Source: Acidobacteriota bacterium (GTDB lineage Bacteria > Acidobacteriota > Blastocatellia > Pyrinomonadales > Pyrinomonadaceae). Taken from it: DNA of 64,000 nucleotides. The position numbers and the translations under genes are program-made. The stretch spans positions 62,001 through 126,000 of the forward strand of contig JAHBSK010000001.1 of assembly GCA_019639175.1 (NCBI GenBank). The letters are read 5' to 3'. Under the pieces are notes generated by a model. The model ran no database searches. It was not told where the DNA came from and worked only from the letters and a program-made list of their open reading frames with translations. Below are positions 37,253-45,909 of this stretch, piece by piece (the stretch's first letter is position 1; every line of letters starts with the position of its first letter).

Positions 37253-37290
37253 GCCACAGAGGGGTGACAATACTCTGTGGCCATTTTTGT
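37253..37290 (+). terminator. hairpin terminator directly abutting the next ATG
   Basis: Perfect 10-bp stem GGCCACAGAG (37253-37262) / CTCTGTGGCC (37274-37283), 11-base loop, then ATTTTTG, with the ATG of the DASS transporter at 37291. The U-tract takes the place of a ribosome-binding site. Confidence 0.8.
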
Positions 37291-38697
37291 ATGCAGAACA
37301 AGATCGTAAAGTGGCTGATAACCCTTGGCACCGGCATCGGCATTGCCCTGATACCGCCGCCGGCAGATGTTCCGCGTGAAGCATGGACGCTGCTTGCCAT
37401 TTTTATAGCGACCATTGTCGGTTCCATCGTTCAGCCGCTTACGGGAAGCGCTATGGTCCTGTCGGGTGTTGTCGCCGCCGCTCTTTTTCAGGCGGTGCCG
37501 ATAGAAAGGGCTTTGAGCGGTTACGCAGATAAATTCGTCTGGCTTGTTCTGGCGGCATTTTTTATTTCGCGGGCGATGATAAAGACCGGCCTCGGCAACC
37601 GCATCGCGCTGATATTTGTCAGGCTCATCGGGCGAAAGACCATCGGGCTTGGCTACTCGCTTGTTTTCACCGATTTCATTCTTGCATCGTTCATTCCTTC
37701 TACCGGAGCGCGGTCGGGCGGCATTATTTTGCCCATTGCCAGAAGCGTGACGGAAACTTACGATTCCCGCCCCGATGACGGCACGGCGGGGCGCATCGGC
37801 ACATTTTTGATGACGATGCTTTATCAATGCGAGGTTATATTGTGCGCCACATTTCTGACGGGACAGGCGTCGAACCTTATCATCCGCCGGCTGGCGCTCG
37901 ACCAGGCAGGCATTGATCTGAATTATTCCATCTGGTTCGTTTCGGCCATTGTGCCGTCGCTCGTGTGTCTGGTTCTGATACCGCTGATGATCTATCGCCT
38001 CTTTCCGCCGGAGGTAAAGGAAACACCGAACGCGGTCTCTTTTGCGCGAACCGAACTGGAAAAGCTAGGGACGTTGACAAAGCCTGAGAAGATCCTGCTT
38101 GCGGTATTCATCGCCGTCGTTGCGCTGTGGATCAGCGCCTTTTGGCACGGGATAGATTCGACGGTCATCGCGATGGTCGGCATCTCGGTTCTGCTGATAA
38201 CCGGCGTACTCGAATGGCGTGATCTGATCAACGAAACAAACGCCTGGGACGTTTTTATCTGGTATGGCGGTTTGGTGATGATGGCGGCGGAGCTGAGCAA
38301 GACGAATATCACTACGATCTTTGCCAACGGTGTCGCATCGGTCATCGGCGGCTGGAGCTGGCCGATAGGCTTGGCCGTTCTCGCTCTTGTATTCTTTTAT
38401 GCACATTACGCTTTTGCTTCGATAACCGCGCATGTAATGGCGATGTTCGTTCCGTTTCTGGCGGTAACGCTTGCCCTTGGAGTACCCGCAGGACTGACGG
38501 TGCTGCTGCTTACCTATTTTGCAAATCTTTCCGCAGGCCTGACGCATTACGGAACAACACCCGCACCGGTCTATTTCGGTCTCGGTTACGTCACACAGCG
38601 GCGATGGTGGACCGCAGGCCTGATAGCTTCGGTGATAAATATTCTGGTGTGGTCGATAGTGGGGACGCTCTGGTGGAAACTCATCGGCTGGTGGTGA
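37291..38697 (+). CDS. DASS (SLC13)-family sodium:anion symporter
   Basis: 468 residues from ATG 37291; a GTG at 37264 inside the hairpin loop is also in frame. Repeated hairpin/TM motifs typical of the family: DFILASFIPSTGARSGGIILPI and VTLLLTYFANLSAGLTHYGT-like C-terminal half, plus WYGGLVMMAAELSK. Family members import dicarboxylates, citrate or sulfate with Na+. No ribosome site is visible because a terminator hairpin directly precedes the ATG. Confidence 0.88.
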   Translation: MQNKIVKWLITLGTGIGIALIPPPADVPREAWTLLAIFIATIVGSIVQPLTGSAMVLSGVVAAALFQAVPIERALSGYADKFVWLVLAAFFISRAMIKTGLGNRIALIFVRLIGRKTIGLGYSLVFTDFILASFIPSTGARSGGIILPIARSVTETYDSRPDDGTAGRIGTFLMTMLYQCEVILCATFLTGQASNLIIRRLALDQAGIDLNYSIWFVSAIVPSLVCLVLIPLMIYRLFPPEVKETPNAVSFARTELEKLGTLTKPEKILLAVFIAVVALWISAFWHGIDSTVIAMVGISVLLITGVLEWRDLINETNAWDVFIWYGGLVMMAAELSKTNITTIFANGVASVIGGWSWPIGLAVLALVFFYAHYAFASITAHVMAMFVPFLAVTLALGVPAGLTVLLLTYFANLSAGLTHYGTTPAPVYFGLGYVTQRRWWTAGLIASVINILVWSIVGTLWWKLIGWW

Positions 38698-38710
38698 ACA
38701 AGAACTGTAA

Positions 38711-38860
38711 AAAAAGAGGCTGTCCTAAAAGTCCGATCAGCTCTGTGTATTTCGGATTTTTGTCTGTGTTATCTGTGGTATTTCTTGGATCTACAGACTT
38801 TTGATCACAGAATGCACAGAACGAAGACACAGAAAAGGAATTTTCAGACAGCCTCTTTCA
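38711..38860. repeat. palindromic element with 12-bp terminal inverted repeats (MITE-like)
   Basis: Arms AAAGAGGCTGTC (38713-38724) and GACAGCCTCTTT (38847-38858) bracket about 120 bases of inner sequence that is itself a loose palindrome (ctctgtg ... cacagaa). No ORF inside. It sits between convergent genes, so it could act as a terminator as well as being a non-autonomous mobile element remnant. No clear target duplication is seen. Confidence 0.6.
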
Positions 38861-38876
38861 GTTATCAGGTTCGAGA

Positions 38877-40877
38877 TCAGAGATTCGGGATATTTATCGG
38901 CGCTCCGCCGGGAGCAAGCGGTGCGTCGGCAGCGTCTATGCGGGCAAGCACCTCATCATAGATCTTTATCTGGCCGGCGTTCTCCATTCGCTGTCGTGCG
39001 GCGGTGATAAATTCAAAGAACACGTCGCTTCGCTTTCGGTTCAGCATCTGTTCGGTCAGCGTATCACGCTGTGAGGCAAAATCCTCCATCGAGGCCTCGT
39101 CGCGTTTTGTGACGCCGACGACGTAGTAATTCTCGCCTATCTTGACCGGCTCTTTTGTCACCTCGCCTGCTTTCAGGGCATAGATGGCGTCCTCAAGCTG
39201 AGGGCCGGTCGTTGCGGCCGTTCCCTCGCCCAGCGGTGAACCGATGACATATGCTTTCGATTCTGCGGCTTTGAGTCCCTTTGCCTGTGCGGCTGCCGCA
39301 ATGGCGGTTGCCGATGCGGAACCGTTTGCCACCTGACGCGCGAGTTCCTCTATCTGGTTGCGGGCCTTTTCGAGTTTGACCAACTCGACAAGCCGCTCTC
39401 TCACTTCGCCAAATTCCGCATCGCGCGGCTCTTTTTTATCAACCAGCAGCGGGATCGCAAAGCCTTCGGGAACCGGTATCGGGTCGCCGACATCGTTCGC
39501 GTTTTCCAAACCTGCGATGCCTTCCTCAAACTGGGGTGAATTGCCGATATGCTCAACGTTGTCGCCCGGCCTTACATAAGCCGTTTCACGCACCATATCA
39601 GCCGCGTTCATATTGGCCTCGGCGGCAAACTGCTGTGCGGTCGCTTGAACATCCTTGCTTCCCTTTAACGCCTCGGCGACCTTTTTCGAAAGTTCCGCAT
39701 TGGCGGCATAGGCACGGCGGTTTCTGAGGCTGACCTCAAGCTCTTTACGGGCGTCCTCAAAGGGCTTCGGAACGGCCTCACCACGCCAAAGGATAAAGTA
39801 GCGTCCCTGATAGTTGATCGGGTCTGAAACATCGCCCGGTTTCATCGCCAGCAGGCGCTGGTAAGGATCGTCAGCTTTATTCGGGTTTTCGCGAACCGCG
39901 CCGGGCAGTTTTCCGCCCGATGGAGCGCTTGCCGCGTTTTCCGACTGGCCTTTGGCAAGTTCTGAAAAGGCATCTTCCGTGACCGGGCCGCCGCCTTCGC
40001 GAAGCCGCTGCACCAATTGGGTCGCTTTTTCATAGACCTGGCCTTCAAATTCCGGCTTGGCGATGCGAAGCACCAGTTCGCGTCCAAGCACACCGGCGAT
40101 CTTCTTATCATCGGGCAGCTTGTCATATTCGGCACGCAGGTCAGCGTCAGAGATCGGGGCCTTTTCACCGACCTTTGCCGTGTTCAAAAAGATATAGCGG
40201 ATCTTTTTCTGCGGGACGCTAATGTAATAGCTCTGCTTGTTCTTTTCAAAATATTCTTTCAGTTCATCCTCGGTCGGCGTTATGGTCTGTGCCAGATCGT
40301 TCGGCGAAAGCAGCACATATGAAAGATCGAATTTTGTGTTCTTGCGTTGAAAGTCCTGAAGAACCTCTTCTTCCGACACGGTGACACCGGATGTGACAAA
40401 AGCCTGCAATTTACCGGAACTCAGGTCATCCCTGACGCTTTCCTCAAAAGAGGAGATACTGCCGTATTGCTGGACGACCATCTGCTCATACTGTTTCTGG
40501 TCAAAGGGTTTGCCGTCCGGAGATTTGAATTGGCGTCGTATCTCGGCCGCGACCTCGGCGTCCGAAGCGGTCAGACCGAGCCGTGCTGCCTCAAGGCGGA
40601 TCACGCGGCTGCCCAAAAGGTTGTTTAGCACGGTTCGCGCGGGATAAGGCCTGCCCTGCATCATTCTGCTGTATGTTTCTTTTTGCCGGGCGACCTCGCC
40701 CACCGTCACATACTCGCTGCCGACGCGAGCGGCCGTTTCGGTGCTCATCATCAGATCGGCGGTTATGTCGCTCCGCGTGGGGGCGTAAAAGAATACAAGG
40801 CTTGCCACCATTACCACGGCAAACGCGAGAAGAATGAAACTACGTGTCTTTTCCAGACGCGAGATGAACTTTAACAT
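38877..40877 (-). CDS. PpiD/SurA-like membrane-anchored peptidyl-prolyl isomerase
   Basis: 666 residues. One N-terminal membrane anchor (about 13-32) followed by a SurA-N-type chaperone domain (VGSEYVTVGEVARQKETYS; VIRLEAARLGLTASDAEV), a parvulin-like domain (about 255-375: FSELAKGQSENAASAPSGG), then a second, more degenerate repeat (about 470-610). Overall layout matches PpiD, which helps fold proteins leaving the Sec translocon. Convergent with the DASS gene; its 5' side is a 259-base gap shared with divergent nadK. Confidence 0.85.
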   Translation of the reverse strand: MLKFISRLEKTRSFILLAFAVVMVASLVFFYAPTRSDITADLMMSTETAARVGSEYVTVGEVARQKETYSRMMQGRPYPARTVLNNLLGSRVIRLEAARLGLTASDAEVAAEIRRQFKSPDGKPFDQKQYEQMVVQQYGSISSFEESVRDDLSSGKLQAFVTSGVTVSEEEVLQDFQRKNTKFDLSYVLLSPNDLAQTITPTEDELKEYFEKNKQSYYISVPQKKIRYIFLNTAKVGEKAPISDADLRAEYDKLPDDKKIAGVLGRELVLRIAKPEFEGQVYEKATQLVQRLREGGGPVTEDAFSELAKGQSENAASAPSGGKLPGAVRENPNKADDPYQRLLAMKPGDVSDPINYQGRYFILWRGEAVPKPFEDARKELEVSLRNRRAYAANAELSKKVAEALKGSKDVQATAQQFAAEANMNAADMVRETAYVRPGDNVEHIGNSPQFEEGIAGLENANDVGDPIPVPEGFAIPLLVDKKEPRDAEFGEVRERLVELVKLEKARNQIEELARQVANGSASATAIAAAAQAKGLKAAESKAYVIGSPLGEGTAATTGPQLEDAIYALKAGEVTKEPVKIGENYYVVGVTKRDEASMEDFASQRDTLTEQMLNRKRSDVFFEFITAARQRMENAGQIKIYDEVLARIDAADAPLAPGGAPINIPNL

Positions 40878-41136
40878 CGGTTACTTCCTGCCAGGATGAA
40901 ATTTCCTTTTTAAGGGACAAACCACAATATTAGCAAAAACACGAGGTTTTAGACAATTTCATGCAGCGGATTATGCCATAAAAAACCATTGGCCCAAACC
41001 GTGTCAAAACATGCCATTCATTGTCCGTAAAGGTTTTATTGAAGCGTCGGAGCATTGATATTTCCGCCGTTTTTGTAAATACTTGTCTTTCAACCTTTGT
41101 GATCTGCGGAGATAAAGGGCGTTCACGCCCCGAAAG

Positions 41137-42018
41137 ATGAGTTTTAGACGCATCGAAAATGTCGGGATCGTCGTAAAGCCGGACCATTCTGAGGCGTGGC
41201 AAACGGCGGGCGAGCTTGCCGAATGGCTTACGGCTCGCGGCATTGGTGTGTCAACATACAGGTTTGACGGAAACCCGCCGACAGAACCTGAACAGAAAGG
41301 CCGTCTGTCCGATGAGGCCAGAGAGATCGTCGAAAGGTCGGAGCTTATCGTCGTTCTCGGCGGTGACGGAACGATGATCTCGACGGCGCGGATGATCGGG
41401 GACGCCGACGTGCTGGTTCTTGGCGTCAATTACGGCAGCCTCGGCTATCTGACCGATTTTCGCATTGAGGAAATGTATTCCGCACTTGAGGCGATCTTTG
41501 AGGGAAATTACGAGATCGACCGCCGCGTGATGCTGGGTGCGGAACACCGGCGCGGAGATGAAATGCTGGCAAAAGGGCGCGTCCTGAACGATGTCGTGAT
41601 AAACAAGGCCGCCATCGCCCGCGTGATAGAGATAGACGTTAACCTGAACGGGCTGTTTGTAAATTCGTTTCGCGCGGACGGGCTGATCGTCTCTACGCCG
41701 ACAGGCTCCACGGCATATAACCTCTCTGCCGGCGGGCCGATAATATACCCTTCGATGAACGCGGTGGTTCTGACGCCGATCTGTCCGTTTACCCTGACTA
41801 ACAGGCCGATAGTCGTGCCGGACGACGCCGAGATAGAGCTTTGCCTAAAGGACGAAAACGAAGGCGTCGTGCTGACCCTGGACGGGCAAACGGCATACAG
41901 CCTGCGTTCGGGCGATAAGGTGAAGATCCGCAAAAGCCGCACCACATTTAACCTGCTGCAGCCGCCAAACCGGAATTATTTTGATGTTCTGAGAAATAAG
42001 CTGAAATGGGGCAGATGA
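41137..42018 (+). CDS. nadK: NAD kinase
   Basis: 293 residues with GGDGTM (75-80), GSLGYLTDF, the NDVVINK segment and the STPTGSTAYNLSAGGPI loop, all hallmarks of NAD kinase, which makes NADP from NAD using ATP or polyphosphate. A small hairpin (GGGCGT-TCA-CGCCCC, about 41117-41132) lies directly before the start codon, with no obvious ribosome site. The 259-base gap 40878-41136 holds no further gene. Confidence 0.95.
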   Translation: MSFRRIENVGIVVKPDHSEAWQTAGELAEWLTARGIGVSTYRFDGNPPTEPEQKGRLSDEAREIVERSELIVVLGGDGTMISTARMIGDADVLVLGVNYGSLGYLTDFRIEEMYSALEAIFEGNYEIDRRVMLGAEHRRGDEMLAKGRVLNDVVINKAAIARVIEIDVNLNGLFVNSFRADGLIVSTPTGSTAYNLSAGGPIIYPSMNAVVLTPICPFTLTNRPIVVPDDAEIELCLKDENEGVVLTLDGQTAYSLRSGDKVKIRKSRTTFNLLQPPNRNYFDVLRNKLKWGR

Positions 42019-42023
42019 TATTC

Positions 42024-42101
42024 ACCGCAGAGACGCAAAGGATCAGAGAAAAATTTTTGCACTGATTTTAGGGAAAGCAACAGCCTCTGCGACTCTGCGG
42101 T
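42024..42101. repeat. imperfect palindrome, ACCGCAGAGACGC family, copy 1
   Basis: Left arm ACCGCAGAGACGC (42024-42036) and right arm GCGACTCTGCGGT (42089-42101) pair with one mismatch around a 52-base loop. It fills the gap between convergent nadK and the alkyltransferase-like gene, whose TGA overlaps its last base. The right-arm 13-mer recurs identically at 61951. Confidence 0.75.
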
Positions 42102-42472
42102 CATTTTACCGAAAACAAAACGGGTTGTTCGTCGTCGTGAATATCCGTTCCTTCCGGAAACCAGAGATATTTGCTTAGGTCGCAACGCTCTTTCGCATCA
42201 AAAACGATGCCTTCCTGTTCGAGCATCGTCTGCTGGAGGTTTGCGGGAATGGTCATCTTTCCCGTCGAGCATTTTCCCTGTGAATTTATCACCCGCTGCC
42301 ACGGGACGTTATCAGTATCGGCGCCGTGCATCACATAGCCGACGGTTCGCGGCGTATAGCCCTGCCCAAGTATCTGCGCGATCTGGCCATAGGTCATCAC
42401 ACGGCCGCGAGGTATCTGGCGCACAATGGCGTAAACGCGTTCACGATATTTCTTTTCGTTTGCAAAATTCAC
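42101..42472 (-). CDS. alkyltransferase-like protein (ATL, MGMT fold without catalytic Cys)
   Basis: 123 residues from a GTG at 42472 that overlaps the upstream stop by 4 bases (GTGA). The MGMT DNA-binding helix (IPRGRVMTYGQIAQILG) is present, but the catalytic PCHR motif reads PWQR (W58). This is the mark of ATL proteins, which bind O6-alkylguanine and hand the lesion to nucleotide excision repair instead of repairing it. Confidence 0.88.
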   Translation of the reverse strand: MNFANEKKYRERVYAIVRQIPRGRVMTYGQIAQILGQGYTPRTVGYVMHGADTDNVPWQRVINSQGKCSTGKMTIPANLQQTMLEQEGIVFDAKERCDLSKYLWFPEGTDIHDDEQPVLFSVK

Positions 42473-43104
42473 CGTTTTATCAATATCGTTCTTGCCGGAG
42501 CGCCGTCACCTTTTCCGCCGATGTATTTCAGCGGCAGACAGGCCATTTCATAATCGCCCGGTTCGATGCCGCGAAGATCGAGGCCTTCGAGGATAACGAC
42601 CTCACTTTCGAGCAGGATGCGATGCGTTCGGAAATCTTCGGACTCAAATTTTTCGATGGAAAGGTAATCTATGCCAACCAATTTTATATCTTTGTCCGCC
42701 AGTATTTGGGCGGCTTTGGGACTGAGTGAAGTGTAATCGGCTCTAAACTTACTGTCTGCATCGTTCCAAAAAGCGGAATTTTTTGTTTTGAAAAGAATGC
42801 GTTCCACGCCGGAAATGTCACTTATTTCATCAGGCCCGATCTCAGCGACGCTCTCAGCTATTTGAATAACGCGGCAAGCGCCGACGAGTTTGCCGAGGTC
42901 TATATCAGCAGAGGTTCGTCCGCCGCTGATAAAATGGCTCGGCGCGTCAACGTGAGTTCCGGTATGAACGCCGCAGCAGATGGCGGACACATTTGCCATG
43001 TCGCCGTTTTCAAGAGAAAACACCGTGTCCACGTGTGCCTTAGGGTCGCCGTCATAGACGGGGACGGAATCGCTTATCGGCACAGTAATGTCGAATATTC
43101 GCAT
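42469..43104 (-). CDS. cyclase-family / kynurenine formamidase-like hydrolase
   Basis: 211 residues from ATG 43104; the frame is open another 118 codons upstream, but that part overlaps the divergent GNAT gene and lacks the family start (MRIFDITVPISDSVPVYDGD). Metal-site motif HTGTHVDAPSH (H47, H51, D53, H57). The family includes KynB, which hydrolyses N-formylkynurenine, but also other cyclic-amide or ester hydrolases. Translationally coupled to the ATL gene. Confidence 0.88.
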   Translation of the reverse strand: MRIFDITVPISDSVPVYDGDPKAHVDTVFSLENGDMANVSAICCGVHTGTHVDAPSHFISGGRTSADIDLGKLVGACRVIQIAESVAEIGPDEISDISGVERILFKTKNSAFWNDADSKFRADYTSLSPKAAQILADKDIKLVGIDYLSIEKFESEDFRTHRILLESEVVILEGLDLRGIEPGDYEMACLPLKYIGGKGDGAPARTILIKR

Positions 43105-43188
43105 CGCTTTCAGCACAAAGGATATTGCAGTACGGGTCGGTTCCGCAAGGCTTGGCAAGTATCTGCCCGGTCTGATAGAACTTAATAT

Positions 43189-43476
43189 ATGGCAGAGATC
43201 AAACATATCGAACGCGGCGGACGCGGTGCGTTCATTGTCAAAAGCGATGGAAAAAGGCTGGCCGAGATGACCTATGTAAATGCCGGCGACACCGGTTTTA
43301 TCATAGATCATACAGAGGTCGATGATTCGCTTAAGGGGCAAGGTGTCGGAAAGGAACTGCTGGCGGCGGCTGTTGAATATGCCCGGGCAAACAGGCTTAA
43401 GGTCTATGCCACGTGTCCTTTTGCCCTTCGCGAACTGAACAACACACCGGAATATCACGATGTTTTCACGCCGTGA
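43189..43476 (+). CDS. small GNAT (YjdJ-type) acetyltransferase
   Basis: 95 residues: FIVKSDGKRLAEMTYV, HTEVDDSLKGQGVGKELLAAAVEYARAN and KVYATCPFAL match the short YjdJ/Gtt-like GNAT domain with the acetyl-CoA loop GQGVGK. Divergent from the hydrolase gene with an 84-base shared upstream region. Confidence 0.88.
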   Translation: MAEIKHIERGGRGAFIVKSDGKRLAEMTYVNAGDTGFIIDHTEVDDSLKGQGVGKELLAAAVEYARANRLKVYATCPFALRELNNTPEYHDVFTP

Positions 43477-43658
43477 GGCATCGTTTGCAAGGTATTATGA
43501 TCGGAACCTTCCAATTTGTCGTTAAACTGTGTTAGTATAGTTTTGCCGGATGTTTTTTCCGACGCTCCTGCCTTATTTGTCTCCCGAAATCACTTACATC
43601 ATTTGGAATATACGCGGCACCCGTGTGTTTTTCATGGGACCGGCCCTCAATTAAAATT

Positions 43659-44777
43659 ATGCCCTTCAATCTAAAACTGATCCGTGCGGCAACCGCGCTT
43701 GCCGTGCTGCTTTTATCCTCATTCGCTGCTGATGCCCAAAACTGCATTTCGCTGGGCGGCGTTAACCCGACAAGCCACGTTCAGGACTTTGACGGGCTGG
43801 GGCCGAGTCCGGCACCGCAAAACAATTCACCAAACATAGAGATCCTTCAGGCCTCGGGGCCGAGAATATATCTCGGCAAGTTCGACAACGCTGTTTCCGA
43901 CGCAGGCGGGCAGGTCAATGTTCCCGGCTGGGCATTGGTCGAGGAAGGAACTGATTCTTCACCAGTGACCGGAAGATACGGGGCGGATTCCGGCACGAAT
44001 GCCGGTGGAAATACTTACAGTTACGGCACGACTACCGACCGCGCTCTGGGTTCGCTCAACAACGGAACGGGTGTCGCCGTAAACTATCTGGGCGGATGTT
44101 TTACAAACACCAGCGCCGGAACGCTGACCGAGGTTCGCGTCGGCTTTACCGGCGAGCAATGGCGTCGCGGAGCAAGCGGATCGCATACAGATCAGCTTAC
44201 GTTTCAATATGCGGTCGGCGCCCAGAACGTATATTCTGATGCCGGTGCATCCACGCCATACACAAATTTCAGTACCCTGAATTTCGTGACGCCGAACGTG
44301 ACCGGATCGGCAGGTTCGCGAAACGGCAACTCCGCAGAAAACCGCACCGTTGTAGGCCTGCAGATACTGCCTGTTTCTCTCGGGCCGAACGAAACGCTGT
44401 ATATCCGCTGGGTTGACAACGACATTGCTCAGGCGGACGACGGTTTGGCGATAGACGATGTAATTGTCCACTTTTTCATACCGTCAGCGGCCCCGATGCA
44501 GATAACGGGAATGGTAAAGGACGCCTATGGCCGCGGCCTCAACCGGGCGACCGTTGTGCTTACAAGTCCGCTGGGAATTTCGCGCACAACGACCACGAAC
44601 GGATTTGGGTATTACAGGTTTGAGGACGTTCCTGCCGGACAGACCTTTGTTATGGAGGTTTCCGGCAAGGGACACAGGTTTGACAACCCCACGCGCGTTA
44701 TTGAAACAAATGACGAACTTGGCAGCGTAGATTTTCAGGCCTCGCAAGGGTTGCCCGGAACGGTTCGCGACAGGTAA
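43659..44777 (+). CDS. secreted protein with C-terminal carboxypeptidase-regulatory-like domain
   Basis: 372 residues from ATG 43659, the start of a signal peptide ending AADAQ; an upstream in-frame start at 43623 gives a poorer leader. The central part (about 30-280) is rich in Gly, Asn, Ser and Thr and looks like a beta-sandwich surface domain (FDGLGP ... IYLGKFDNA ... IRWVDNDIAQADDGLAIDDV). The end (about 285-365) is a CarboxypepD_reg-like unit: ITGMVKDAYGRGLNRATVVL ... GYYRFEDVPAG. Probably a cell-surface or extracellular protein; function unknown. Confidence 0.7.
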   Translation: MPFNLKLIRAATALAVLLLSSFAADAQNCISLGGVNPTSHVQDFDGLGPSPAPQNNSPNIEILQASGPRIYLGKFDNAVSDAGGQVNVPGWALVEEGTDSSPVTGRYGADSGTNAGGNTYSYGTTTDRALGSLNNGTGVAVNYLGGCFTNTSAGTLTEVRVGFTGEQWRRGASGSHTDQLTFQYAVGAQNVYSDAGASTPYTNFSTLNFVTPNVTGSAGSRNGNSAENRTVVGLQILPVSLGPNETLYIRWVDNDIAQADDGLAIDDVIVHFFIPSAAPMQITGMVKDAYGRGLNRATVVLTSPLGISRTTTTNGFGYYRFEDVPAGQTFVMEVSGKGHRFDNPTRVIETNDELGSVDFQASQGLPGTVRDR

Positions 44778-44788
44778 TCTGTCATAGT

Positions 44789-45622
44789 ATGGCAGCAGAT
44801 ATTCCACGCATAGCGGCGTCAAGTTATTTGAACACGGCGCCGCTTGTGTGGAGTTTTCTTTATGGGGCAAATCGCGGCAGGGCTGAGGTGCTGCTGGATT
44901 TTGCACCTGCGCGCTCGGCTGAGATGCTGTCGGACGGCCGTGTTCAGGCGGCACTGGTTCCGGTCATCGCCTCGCAGTTTATAGACGGTGTCAGGATCGT
45001 TCCCGATGTATGCGTCGGGGCCGAAGATCAGGTAAGGAGCGTTTGTCTTGTGACAAAAGACACGGAGCTTGAAAATGTTCGTTCCGTTGCGTTGGACACA
45101 TCATCAAGAACCTCGGTCGTTCTGACAAAGATCATCTTTCGGGAATTTTTGGGGTTTGAGCCTGAATGGAGATCTGCTGAACCGCGTATCGGAGAGATGC
45201 TGAATACATCCGACGCGGCGTTGGTGATCGGCGATCCGGCGTTGCTTATTAACAGCGATGAACATAAAGAACTTCGAATTTTTGACCTTGCCGGGCTTTG
45301 GCGAAGATACACGGGGCTGGGATTTATTTTCGCTATGTGGATGACGGGCGAAAGACAATGCGAGATCGACTTTGAGGCCGCACGTGACGAAGGCATTGCC
45401 CATATCGGGCAGATCATCTCAAATTATGAAGGCCATATCCCGCTGGGACACGATACGCTGAATGAATATCTGACGCAAAATATCCGTTTTTCGGTGAGCG
45501 ATGAGATGCAGGCGGGACTGGAACTATACATCGACCTGGCCGCAAGAAACGGCCTGATAGAGACCCGAAAAGCTCTGCTATATACGGAAAAAAGTAAGGA
45601 AGATCAGGAAAAACGAACTTAG
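44789..45622 (+). CDS. mqnA: chorismate dehydratase MqnA (futalosine pathway)
   Basis: 277 residues of the periplasmic-binding-protein-like MqnA family: RIAASSYLNTAPLVWSF, ALVPVIASQFID, RSVALDTSSRTSVVLTKI and LVIGDPALL. MqnA converts chorismate to 3-enolpyruvyl-benzoate, the first step of the futalosine route to menaquinone. mqnC lies 1 kb downstream, so this organism likely uses that route. Confidence 0.92.
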   Translation: MAADIPRIAASSYLNTAPLVWSFLYGANRGRAEVLLDFAPARSAEMLSDGRVQAALVPVIASQFIDGVRIVPDVCVGAEDQVRSVCLVTKDTELENVRSVALDTSSRTSVVLTKIIFREFLGFEPEWRSAEPRIGEMLNTSDAALVIGDPALLINSDEHKELRIFDLAGLWRRYTGLGFIFAMWMTGERQCEIDFEAARDEGIAHIGQIISNYEGHIPLGHDTLNEYLTQNIRFSVSDEMQAGLELYIDLAARNGLIETRKALLYTEKSKEDQEKRT

Positions 45623-45646
45623 GCGACGACGCCAACAAGGTTTGCG

Positions 45647-45748
45647 TCAGAATATGTTTGAATGGAATAAAAGCAGCCAGCCGACCACTATGACAAATAT
45701 CAGCAGCCCGATGTCGGTGGTCCCAAGTTGTTGATCTCTTTCGTTCAT
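45647..45748 (-). CDS. possible 33-residue single-span membrane protein
   Basis: ATG at 45748, stop at 45647. About 13 polar residues (MNERDQQLGTTDI) then a hydrophobic helix (GLLIFVIVVGWLLLF) and a short tail. It lies in the gap after mqnA on the other strand. The ribosome site is weak. Plausible as a real small membrane protein from the clean topology alone; no family recognised. Confidence 0.35.
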   Translation of the reverse strand: MNERDQQLGTTDIGLLIFVIVVGWLLLFHSNIF

Positions 45749-45852
45749 TGCAAAAAAACACCCGCCATTTAAATTACACAATCAATCGCGAAAAATTTCA
45801 CAGGTTTGTATCATCCGTGTCAAAAATATTTTCCGGTGGCAAAGCCCGTTCA

Positions 45853-45876
45853 GTTCCTTTTTACATACAAAGGAAC
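45853..45876. other. perfect 8-bp hairpin in the gap after mqnA
   Basis: GTTCCTTT / AAAGGAAC around TTACATAC, downstream of the minus-strand YdeI-like gene. It could end that transcript on the minus strand, although no T-run follows closely. Confidence 0.4.
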
Positions 45877-45909
45877 GGAGCGAGCGGTGGTTTTTTGCAT
45901 TGCTGAGAA

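Noticed and set aside
40930..41429. Minus-strand frames upstream of nadK
   Set aside because: They overlap nadK antisense or the gap without any recognisable motif.
42469..43458. Long (329-residue) version of the cyclase-family hydrolase
   Set aside because: The extra 118 codons overlap the divergent GNAT gene and do not resemble the family; the short start at 43104 matches it.
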